This document shows positions 6,212 through 12,092 of a stretch of 18,962 nt of DNA, one piece after another. The stretch lies in the NCBI GenBank assembly GCA_052148155.1, contig JBKQIY010000176.1, positions 1-18,962 of the forward strand, given 5' to 3'. The translations under genes and the position numbers were made by a program. Source of the DNA: JBBQER01 sp052148155 (GTDB lineage Bacteria > Actinomycetota > Acidimicrobiia > IMCC26256 > PALSA-610). The notes under the pieces were generated by a model. The model searched no databases. It saw only the letters and a program-made list of their open reading frames with translations, and was not told the DNA's origin. The stretch's first letter is position 1. Each line of letters starts with the position of its first letter.

Positions 6212-6533
6212 TCAGCCCCTTGGTCTGTCTAACTCGTACTTGAGCAGACTGCCAAGTAGCCAGTAGCCGACCTCGGCAATTCCTCGAGCCCAGCCGAAGC
6301 GGATGCTCAATGTATCCGCCAGGAAGACCGTTCGTCGTCACACACGGCGAACGTCGCGCTGGTGTCTTCGGCCCACCCTCGCTGCCGCAGTTTGATGAGC
6401 TGCCCGGATGCGGCTGATGAGAACGGTTGTGGGACACCGTTCCAGCGGAGGATGTCTGGGGGATTGCCGGCCGCAGTCATCCAGCTCGCGTCTGTAGGTG
6501 AAAGGCGCGCAGGCGCACCGCGCCATCACGCAA
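6212..6533 (-). pseudogene. GNAT (RimJ/RimL-type) acetyltransferase remnant
   Basis: Three minus-strand frames give consecutive pieces of one GNAT protein: DGAVRLRA (about 6533-6505); LSPTDASWMTAAGNPPDILR followed by WNGVPQPF and LRQRGWAEDTSATFAVCDDE (about 6505-6330); and SIRFGWARGIAEVGYWLLGS ending LLKYELDRPRG-stop (6310-6212). The family pattern is DGxVRLRPxxxxDA...PEIxRWTxVPxPYT...GWADGTxAxFAV...GxAEVGYWL. Two frameshifts separate the pieces. The acetyl-CoA-binding R/Q-x-x-G-x-G/A segment and all of the C-terminal half are missing; the sequence runs straight into the start of the APH-like kinase. It is therefore both frameshifted and 3'-deleted. Confidence 0.7.
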
Positions 6534-6535
6534 GC

Positions 6536-6883
6536 GGGCAGGCGGTAGGTGCTCAAGCAACCGCGACATGGCCGCATCCCGGCACTGGGTCGGCCAGGAC
6601 TCTGTCAGGAGTGACTGGCAAGGCTTCCTCGCCGAGCGCTCCGAACGCGCGCTCAATAGTGGGTCCTTCGGGCACCCGACACGGCGCCGCGATCGGCGCG
6701 TAGCGAGCGGCGATCTGCCTCATAACACGCGACCCCAAAGACACAGCTCCCGTATCACCGACCCGGAACTGCGGCGGTCGCGACGACCAGTCTTGACAGC
6801 GGGGCCGACAGATCTGGTGTCGTTTACCGTTGCGGTTCACGATGCGTCGTCTTCACGATCGGCGCGCCGACCGGAGGGTCGAA
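6536..6883. other. About 350 bp without a supported gene
   Basis: A 95-codon minus-strand frame (6553-6840) contains PEGPTIERAFGALGEEALPV and looks partly protein-like, but I recognise no family and see no ribosome-binding site. It could be another relic. The divergent promoters for the GNAT/kinase side and the ligase gene should lie here; no clear boxes were found. The ligase ribosome-binding site GGAGGG is at 6873-6878. Confidence 0.4.
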
Positions 6884-8311
6884 ATGGTCGAGAAGGCTGT
6901 CTTGGGTGATCCGGGCGAGCAGACCGCCGACGACTGGACCGTCGGGCGGCATCTCACGGCTTTGCTGGCCGCCGCGCCCGAGAGCATCGACCGACTGTCG
7001 TGGTCGCGGGAACAGATCAATGCGCATCAAGAAGCAGCGATGCGTCGGCTGCTCGCGCATGCTGTCGAGCGCTCGGGGTTCCATGCGCGACGGCTCAGTG
7101 GCGTCTACATCGACGACTGGCGTCTCGCTGACCTGGCTGCGCTGCCGGTCATGACCAAGCACGACATGATGGGAGCGTTCGACAGTGTGCTCACCGATCC
7201 GAGCGTCACCAAAGAACGCGCCGACGATCATCTCGCTGCTCACGGTCAATCGCTGGCCTACCTCGACGGCCGGTACCTGGTAATCACCTCCGGAGGCAGT
7301 TCCGGCGAGCGCGGTGTGTTCGTGTGGGGTGTCGAGGCGTTCACGGCGTACGCGCTGTCAACCGTGCGCCGAACAATGGCCAAGGTCGCCTCGTTCGGCG
7401 TCACACGAGACAACCCGGTGTCGGGCGCGCTCGTCGCCGCCGGATCGCCGATGCATGCAACCGCGATCATCGGCCAGCTGATAGGCGGACCCGGCGCAGC
7501 AGTCAGCATGTCAGCGATTCCGGCAACACTGCCGTTCGACGAGATCGTCGACCGACTCAACAACGTCCAACCGTTGTTCCTCGTCGGCTACCCCTCCGTG
7601 CTCGTGCGTCTCGCCGACGCGCGTCGATCGGGTCGGTTGTCAATCGCGCCGCTCGCGGTCAGCGCGACCAGCGAACCGCTGCCGACACCGATGCGTCATT
7701 CGATCGAGGACGCATTCGGTGTGCAGATCACCAATACGTTCGGTTCAAGCGAAGGACTGTGCGGCGTGAGCGAGGCGGGGAGCGACGCGATCTGCTTCGC
7801 CGAGGACACCTGCATCGTCGAACTCGTCGACGCCGACAACCGTCCCGTCGCGCCGGGCGAGTTCGCCGACAAGGTGCTCGTGACCAACCTCGTCAACCAC
7901 GTGCAACCACTCATCCGCTACGAGCTCACCGACCGGTTCCAGCAGGTCCCCGGCGAGTGGCCCGATGGGTACCTGCGCGCAACAGTCGAGGGACGCAACG
8001 ACGAACGACTGCGATGGGACACCGTCGAGATTCACCCGCTCGTCGTGCAGAGCGCCCTTCTCCATCACCCCGAGGTCCTCGAATTCCAGGTCCACCAAAC
8101 CTCGACCGGAATCACCCTCCACGTCGTCGCCACGAACCAGCTCGACACGGCTGCGACGGCGGCCAGCGTGCGGGACGCGCTGCGCTCGGCCGGCCTCGAC
8201 CATGCCACCGTCGAGCTGCTCCGAGTGAACTCGATCGAGCGCAACCCCGCGACCGGCAAGGTGCGCCGGTTCATACCGCTGGACGGCGTGCTGACCACCT
8301 ATCCCCAGTGA
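6884..8311 (+). CDS. PaaK/F390-synthetase-like adenylate-forming ligase
   Basis: The ATG at 6884 is preferred over an in-frame ATG 54 nt upstream because GGAGGG (6873-6878) lies 5 nt before it. The product has 475 residues. Motifs of the phenylacetate-CoA ligase branch of AMP-binding enzymes appear in order: the phosphate-binding loop TSGGSSGERG (135-144), TFGSSEG (285-291, adenine/carboxylate region), LIRYELTDR (343-351), the hinge-like GRNDERLRW (370-378), and the C-terminal catalytic lysine in NPATGKVRRF (454-463). The enzyme should activate a carboxylic acid with ATP to an acyl-AMP and probably pass it to CoA or another acceptor in the cytoplasm. The substrate is unknown. The alpha/beta hydrolase follows 143 bp later on the same strand and may act in the same pathway. 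Confidence 0.85.
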   Translation: MVEKAVLGDPGEQTADDWTVGRHLTALLAAAPESIDRLSWSREQINAHQEAAMRRLLAHAVERSGFHARRLSGVYIDDWRLADLAALPVMTKHDMMGAFDSVLTDPSVTKERADDHLAAHGQSLAYLDGRYLVITSGGSSGERGVFVWGVEAFTAYALSTVRRTMAKVASFGVTRDNPVSGALVAAGSPMHATAIIGQLIGGPGAAVSMSAIPATLPFDEIVDRLNNVQPLFLVGYPSVLVRLADARRSGRLSIAPLAVSATSEPLPTPMRHSIEDAFGVQITNTFGSSEGLCGVSEAGSDAICFAEDTCIVELVDADNRPVAPGEFADKVLVTNLVNHVQPLIRYELTDRFQQVPGEWPDGYLRATVEGRNDERLRWDTVEIHPLVVQSALLHHPEVLEFQVHQTSTGITLHVVATNQLDTAATAASVRDALRSAGLDHATVELLRVNSIERNPATGKVRRFIPLDGVLTTYPQ

Positions 8312-8442
8312 TGCGACCCGCACAGAACGCGCGCGCCAGACCGCGAGCGACTGGCTCTTGGCGCAGGGTCACCGAACGACGCATCAGTGTGACGATTCGG
8401 GTGACGCCCCATAACCGCCGGGACAGTGAGAACGGTGGCTCG

Positions 8443-8448
8443 TAGGCT
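8443..8448 (+). promoter_or_regulatory. -10 hexamer TAGGCT for leaderless hydrolase mRNA
   Basis: TAGGCT fits TANNNT and ends 6 nt before the hydrolase ATG, so the transcript would start at or near the A of the start codon. No Shine-Dalgarno sequence is visible. This repeats the arrangement seen before the ferredoxin gene. Confidence 0.4.
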
Positions 8449-8454
8449 GCTCGC

Positions 8455-9333
8455 ATGCGCGACTCGTGTGTGACGGTCTTGCCCGACGGTAGGGATCTGG
8501 GGTGGCTCGAGCTGGGCGACCCTGAAGGTGTTCCAGTGTTCGCGTTTCATGGCACGCCCGGCTCGCGCCTGCAACTCGCGATTGACGACGCTGCGATCCG
8601 CACCGCTGGATTGCGGCTCATCTGTCCGGATCGGCCGGGCTACGGATTGAGCACGTTCCAACCCGGGCGTCGTCTGGTCGACTGGCCGGCCGACGTGGCT
8701 GCCCTCGCGGACCACCTTGGGATCGGCCGCTTTGCCGTGATGGGCATCTCCGGTGGCGGTCCGCACTCGGCGGTATGCGCCGCGCTACTCGCTGACCGAG
8801 TCGATTCGGCTGCGATCGTGAGTGGTGTCGGTCCCCTCGCGGACCCGCGTGCGATCGAGGGCATGATGCGCTCGAACCAGATCTTCACTGCGCTGGCCCG
8901 GCGCAGGTCGCGTGTCCTGCATGTCGTGTTCAAGCTCCAAGTCGCAGTGCTGCGCCGTTGGCCGTCCCGCGCGCTCGACCTCATGGTCAAGCAACTTCCC
9001 CCGGCGGATGTCGCGATCCTCTCCCGCCCCGAGGTCCGGGAACTGTTCGCACGTGATGCCGTTCGGTCATCCCACACGGCCGGGGCGGCCGCGGTCCAGG
9101 ACTTCGAGCTCTTCGCCACAGACTGGGGCTTCGATCTCAGTACGATCCAGATACCCGTACTTATCTGGCAAGGAGACGCCGACCGCAACGTCCCACCGCA
9201 CCATGCCCGGCTCCTTCACGACGCCATCCCGGGCTCGGTTCTTCACGAGTTCCCCGGCGAGGGCCACCTCATGGCCTTCGACCACTTCGCGGACATCGGC
9301 ACCGCACTAAACAGCGCCGTGACCCATCCCTAG
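8455..9333 (+). CDS. Alpha/beta-fold hydrolase
   Basis: 292 residues. The oxyanion-hole motif HGTPGSR is at 32-38. The nucleophile elbow MGISGGGP gives Ser99. The acid is most likely Asp243 in WQGDADRNVPP, and the base is His271 in FPGEGHLMAF. The catalytic triad is complete, and the length is normal for soluble esterases, haloperoxidase-like and epoxide-hydrolase-like members. There is no signal peptide. The lid region (about 140-200) is rich in arginine and hydrophobic residues. The substrate cannot be told from sequence. The stop codon TAG lies in CCTAGG, where a minus-strand frame also ends. Confidence 0.9.
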   Translation: MRDSCVTVLPDGRDLGWLELGDPEGVPVFAFHGTPGSRLQLAIDDAAIRTAGLRLICPDRPGYGLSTFQPGRRLVDWPADVAALADHLGIGRFAVMGISGGGPHSAVCAALLADRVDSAAIVSGVGPLADPRAIEGMMRSNQIFTALARRRSRVLHVVFKLQVAVLRRWPSRALDLMVKQLPPADVAILSRPEVRELFARDAVRSSHTAGAAAVQDFELFATDWGFDLSTIQIPVLIWQGDADRNVPPHHARLLHDAIPGSVLHEFPGEGHLMAFDHFADIGTALNSAVTHP

Positions 9334-9500
9334 GCAACCGTCCGGGCCCGCCGCTCGCGCCACCCCGACGACTCCACCATCCCCAACCACGGCGCCTGGG
9401 TATCCCCGTATAACGCTTGCACCGAGATGTTCGCGATCAGCAGCCCGCTCCCGTCTCGCGCAGAGTCGATCGGTGACCAAGAGAGGGGCGAAAGTCCCTA
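9330..9500 (-). other. Open frame with coding character, no start codon
   Basis: The minus-strand frame ends at TAG 9330-9332, overlapping the hydrolase stop. It reads DSARDGSGLLIANISVQALY, then GDTQAPWLGMVESSGWRERR. Composition and GC-rich third positions look like a real protein C-terminus, yet there is no ATG or GTG upstream within the frame (a TAG closes it near 9502). I do not recognise the family. It may be the tail of a gene cut off by the rearrangements that produced the neighbouring remnants. Confidence 0.3.
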
Positions 9501-9651
9501 CCGTCGGCTTCCCAAATGTTCGATACTCGGAATTGCACACACAACGACGCGCTCCCGCTTCCGAGTATCGGGTGGTCAGGCCCCCACCTCCCGCCCCGCA
9601 CCTCGGCCGCGGAAGCAAACGCCCGAACCGGCCCCGACATCAGTCGGGGCC
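9484..9651 (+). ncRNA. Candidate structured RNA of unknown class
   Basis: Three strong stem-loops follow each other in a stretch without a convincing gene. AGGGGC-GAAA-GTCCCT (9484-9499) is a 6-bp stem capped by a GNRA tetraloop. CGATACTCGGAA (9521-9532) and TTCCGAGTATCG (9559-9570) form a perfect 12-bp stem with a 26-nt loop. GGCCCCGAC-ATCA-GTCGGGGCC (9630-9651) is a terminator-like hairpin. A smaller hairpin, GGTGG with CCACC, is possible after the second stem. The layout of folded body plus final hairpin is what an independent small RNA would show. No known RNA family was recognised. It could also be an untranslated region or part of a mobile element. Confidence 0.35.
9630..9651 (+). terminator. 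Perfect 9-bp hairpin, terminator-like
   Basis: GGCCCCGAC (9630-9638), loop ATCA, GTCGGGGCC (9643-9651), followed by TCTT. The stem is very GC-rich and the loop is a tetraloop. It would end transcription coming from the left, although the hydrolase stop is about 300 bp away. Confidence 0.6.
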
Positions 9652-9804
9652 TCTTCGCGCGGCCGACTCGCGAAGATCCACGAACAACTCCGGGCGACGA
9701 CCCAATATGACGCCGCCGGCCTATCCTTGAACGCCGGGTCGGTGGGACAGGGGCCTCTCACCGAGCATTCCGGCGCAGCATTCGGCGTGTGCGTCTTGCA
9801 ACGG

Positions 9805-9828
9805 GAGTCATTCCGGTAGTGATGCCGG
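9805..9828 (+). repeat. Two 12-bp repeat units shared with 375-410
   Basis: GAGTCATTCCGG (9805-9816) and TAGTGATGCCGG (9817-9828). The 17-mer GGGAGTCATTCCGGTAG (9803-9819) is identical to the minus strand of 384-400, and similarity continues for about a dozen bases. Around it, 9652-9967 shows no gene I can support. Confidence 0.65.
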
Positions 9829-9967
9829 GATGGACGCAGCAAACGATCCTGACGATGCCCTCGTCAATCGGACGTCGCGACAACAGCGATAGGCGGCCTT
9901 CGTTCCGACAGCGGCGCGGCGTGCAGACGGGCGCCGCGTCACAGTCGAAGGTTCGCGATGACGCCGG

Positions 9968-10272
9968 GTCGTGTTCACCCAGGCCGACGGTTCGGCCGTA
10001 CGACCGACGGGGTGACCCGCGCGTTCGAAGCGCACCTTGTTGCCGCTGCAGTCCCCCGGATCCGGCTGCACGATTATGCCGACGTCGGCATAAGCACGAT
10101 CTGCGGCCATACCCACGCGACGCTCGGACTCGCCGCGGGAATTCCGGCGAAGGTCATGTCGGAACGACTCGGGCACGCGAAGGTCGGGATCACCCTCGAC
10201 CTCTACAGCCACGTGGTCCCCGGAATGCAAGAAGAGGCCGCCGCCAAGCTCGAGGCATTCCTCTTCGGCTGA
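9968..10272 (+). pseudogene. Tyrosine recombinase/integrase, C-terminal remnant 2
   Basis: The joined reading is VVFTQADGSAVRPTG (9968-10012), a frame change, VTRAFEAHLVAAAVPRIRLH, a foreign insertion, HTHATLGLAAGIPAKVMSER and LGHAKVGITLDLYSHVVPGM, ending at TGA 10270-10272. The second histidine (LGH) and the tyrosine (DLYSHV) are intact. The H-D-L-R-H box that carries the second catalytic arginine is destroyed by a 26-bp insertion at 10075-10100 plus one extra base, which keeps the frame open but replaces LR with unrelated residues. The N-terminal half of the enzyme is absent. It resembles the remnant at 3740-4116; their ends LGLAAG...MSERLGHAK are nearly the same. VapC is convergent, 9 bp downstream. 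Confidence 0.85.
10068..10100. repeat. 20-bp perfect palindrome flanked by 7-bp direct repeats inside integrase remnant
   Basis: TTATGCCGACGTCGGCATAA (10074-10093) is an exact palindrome. GCACGAT occurs on both sides (10068-10074 and 10094-10100). Removing the 26 bases 10075-10100 restores the conserved integrase box coding LHDLR, so the palindrome entered an integrase gene and the 7-mer behaves like a target duplication. It could be a miniature inserted element, an excision footprint with both inner ends left behind, or a recombination site. Confidence 0.7.
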
Positions 10273-10281
10273 GCCGCGCGG

Positions 10282-10688
10282 CTACGGGATCAGCTGGAAC
10301 GAGTCGACGTGAGCGGGTCGCACGACCGTGAAGTTGCGATGGTTCAGGGTCGCGATCGTGCTGATACGCATCCGCTCGGCCACCGCGACGATCGAGGCGT
10401 CGACGAATCCGAGGCCGAGGTCGTCGTAGGTGTCGATCAGTGCGATGGCTCGCTCGTAGTCGTCTCGTATCAAGTCGATGATCGTGAACCGGTCGCCGGC
10501 GACCAAGGTAAGGAAGCAAGTCTCTGCAGCTGGGCCGAGACGGGCTTCGATCATCCACGCAGCCTCGGCGATCACCAGCGCTGTCACGGCCAGATCCGTT
10601 TGTGAACGCAAGACGGAGGACACTGGTTGTGGAGGCGTTTGTCTCGATCAGCGGATGAGACGAAGATCCCCGTGTCGACCAACTGCAC
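10282..10688 (-). pseudogene. vapC: VapC-type PIN-domain toxin, frameshifted
   Basis: The start is GTG 10688, 6 nt after the VapB stop, the usual spacing in VapBC operons. The first frame gives VQLVDTGIFVSSADRDKRLH, with the PIN aspartate in VDTG. Near 10620 the match moves to another frame: VLRSQTDLAVTALVIAEAAW (acidic E), then the IDTYDDLGLGFVDASIVAVA stretch (two conserved aspartates), ending LIP at 10282. All four acidic PIN positions exist in the DNA, but no single frame joins them. PIN toxins are ribonucleases that cleave tRNA, rRNA or mRNA when not bound by antitoxin. A GTG at 10623 could start an N-truncated protein without the first aspartate, which should be inactive. Confidence 0.75.
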
Positions 10689-10694
10689 GACGGT

Positions 10695-10925
10695 TCAGGC
10701 GCCCTCGGCGAGACGCTCGGCGGCCAGCTCGGCTCGTTCGGCGTGGATATCGAACGCCTCGGTCCGACCAGATGCACCACACCCCATGAACGCTTCCAAC
10801 GCGTCCTCGCCGGGCAGTTGGGCGCCGAGCTCGGAGATGATGACGTCGATACTCACACCTCGCCGTTGGGCTTCGGCCGTGAGGCGGCGCACTACGTCCT
10901 CGGGGAGTTCGACGGTCACACCCAT
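10695..10925 (-). CDS. vapB: VapB-like antitoxin
   Basis: 76 residues. The N-terminal MGVTVELPEDVVRRLTAEAQ fits a ribbon-helix-helix DNA-binding and dimerisation segment. The C-terminal AFMGCGASGRTEAFDIHAER with ELAAERLAEGA is the toxin-wrapping tail common in actinobacterial VapB proteins partnered to PIN toxins of the type found next door. It should bind and neutralise VapC and repress its own operon. Its frame is intact whereas the toxin is broken, the order expected when a toxin-antitoxin pair decays. No clear promoter or ribosome-binding site was found upstream. Confidence 0.8.
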   Translation of the reverse strand: MGVTVELPEDVVRRLTAEAQRRGVSIDVIISELGAQLPGEDALEAFMGCGASGRTEAFDIHAERAELAAERLAEGA

Positions 10926-10994
10926 GACCCAGGTGTAGGAACCTGCCGCGCAACCGGAGCCCGACTTCCCTGGGCTGTGATTGCGCGTCCGTCT

Positions 10995-11018
10995 GGGCCG
11001 TCAAGCCCCAACTTTTTT
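10995..11018 (+). terminator. Weak stem with T6 tract
   Basis: GGGC (10995-10998) and GCCC (11005-11008) form a short stem followed after 4 nt by six T residues (11013-11018). A T-run of this length is rare in this GC-rich window. It would terminate plus-strand transcription before the Rieske gene end. Confidence 0.25.
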
Positions 11019-11027
11019 CGCGCGCTT

Positions 11028-11045
11028 GGCACCACGACGGCACCA
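11028..11045 (+). repeat. GGCACCA direct repeat pair, 11-bp period (copy B)
   Basis: GGCACCA at 11028-11034 and 11039-11045, with the same sequence, spacing and orientation as the pair at 4351-4368. The Rieske gene end lies 60 bp to the right. In locus A a Rieske relic lies about 120 bp to the left of the repeats. Confidence 0.55.
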
Positions 11046-11104
11046 CGGCTGTGAGATCTACGCCACTTTCAGCGCGACGCAAGCCTCTGACCAGGGCTTT
11101 TACC

Positions 11105-12067
11105 TCAGCCCGCGCCGACTTCATAGGGCTCCGCGTAGAACTGGCTGTACCACTTGCGGAACTTCATGATCGGGCCGTCCGTATCCGCGAGGGCCGGCGT
11201 CGGCAGGAACATCTTGTGCTCCCAGATCGGCTGGTCTTCTTGGACCTGCTTGTTGATCTCGTGCACGAACGCGTCGGCAACCGTCGACGTGAGCTTCTCG
11301 TCGTCGAATTTGCGCACGACGAAATTGAAGCGCACCTGCGTGGTTTCGTCGTCGATCGGAGTTGTCGTCGCGATGTTGATCGCGTCGACGATGCCACTGA
11401 ACCACACTTTCGCGAAACCCGGCCCGTAGTTGTAGACGTCGATTCGACCGTTAGTCACGCCGCGTGGAGTGACGAAGGACTGCTTCGACAGCATCACCGA
11501 ACACGGACCGTCGGTGTCGTAGCTCTCCATCTCGGCGACGTCGTCGGTCCCGTGCACGTACTGGAAGTGGGCCGGATCGACTCCGTTCTCCGACATCTCC
11601 TGCGGAACGGTGCGAATCACATACGAAGAAGAGTAGAAGTCGCTCCACGCGGGATCGCCGATCTCGTCGATCGCCGGGATCTCCCATCGGGGTGGTTCGT
11701 CGTTGGGGTGATACCAAGCCAGCACAAGCCCGTTGCGCACGACCGTGGGATACGTACGCAGCCGCGCTTTGCGATTCGTGCGTTGGCTGTACGGGATGTT
11801 CTTGCACGCGCCGGCACCGTCAAAACGCCAGCCATGAAAGGGGCACTGCAGCTCGTCGTCACGGACCATACCGCCGTACGCGAGATGTGCTCCGAGATGC
11901 GGGCAGAACGCGTCTTGGAGGTGGTATTCGCCCGTCGCGTCGCGCCACAGCACCAGTTCGCGACTCCAGTAGTTGAGCGCGGTCACCGCACCGGGCTCGA
12001 GATCGCCGGGAAAGGCGACTTGAAACCAGCCGAACGGTGTCGGGAAAGGGAAGCGACGAGAGGCCAT
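11105..12067 (-). CDS. Rieske non-heme iron oxygenase, KshA/Neverland-like (steroid type)
   Basis: 320 residues from ATG 12067. The longer open frame to 12793 is antisense to the epimerase gene. The Rieske 2Fe-2S site is C55-P-H57 and C75-P-F-H78 (AFCPHLGAHLAYGG, CPFHGWRFDGAGAC). The mononuclear iron site is N161-G-V-D164-x2-H167-x4-H172, with Asp278 in QEDQPIWEHK as the likely third ligand. The N-terminus FPFPTPFGWFQVAF and the PHLGAHLAYGG/CPFHGW wording resemble cholesterol 7-desaturase (Neverland/DAF-36) and 3-ketosteroid 9alpha-hydroxylase oxygenases, so a steroid or steroid-like substrate is likely. Electrons must come from a reductase not present here. Regulation is suggested by a KstR-like operator over the -10 box. 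A diverged relic of a second copy of the 3' end lies at 4191-4234. Confidence 0.88.
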   Translation of the reverse strand: MASRRFPFPTPFGWFQVAFPGDLEPGAVTALNYWSRELVLWRDATGEYHLQDAFCPHLGAHLAYGGMVRDDELQCPFHGWRFDGAGACKNIPYSQRTNRKARLRTYPTVVRNGLVLAWYHPNDEPPRWEIPAIDEIGDPAWSDFYSSSYVIRTVPQEMSENGVDPAHFQYVHGTDDVAEMESYDTDGPCSVMLSKQSFVTPRGVTNGRIDVYNYGPGFAKVWFSGIVDAINIATTTPIDDETTQVRFNFVVRKFDDEKLTSTVADAFVHEINKQVQEDQPIWEHKMFLPTPALADTDGPIMKFRKWYSQFYAEPYEVGAG

Positions 12068-12074
12068 CACATCG

Positions 12075-12092
12075 ATTTTAGAACACGTTTCA
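12075..12092 (-). promoter_or_regulatory. KstR-like operator overlapping the -10 box of the Rieske gene
   Basis: TAGAACACGTTTCA (plus strand, 12079-12092) fits the KstR consensus TnnAACnnGTTnnA at every fixed position. KstR is the TetR-family repressor of cholesterol catabolism genes in mycobacteria and rhodococci and is released by steroid-CoA intermediates. On the minus strand TAAAAT (12080-12075) forms a good -10 box that shares two bases with the operator and ends 7 nt before the Rieske ATG, so the mRNA would be nearly leaderless and repression would act by blocking RNA polymerase. The operator also covers the stop codon of the epimerase gene (12090-12092). Confidence 0.65.

Noticed and set aside
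6414..6450. Hammerhead-ribozyme-like core CTGATGAG followed by a 6-bp stem (AACGGT/ACCGTT)
   Set aside because: The required GAAA after stem II is absent (CC instead) and the sequence is explained as the antisense of the GNAT remnant.
6830..6883. Earlier in-frame ATG for the adenylate-forming ligase
   Set aside because: The 18 extra residues are arginine-rich and unlike the family, and a strong GGAGGG site favours the ATG at 6884.
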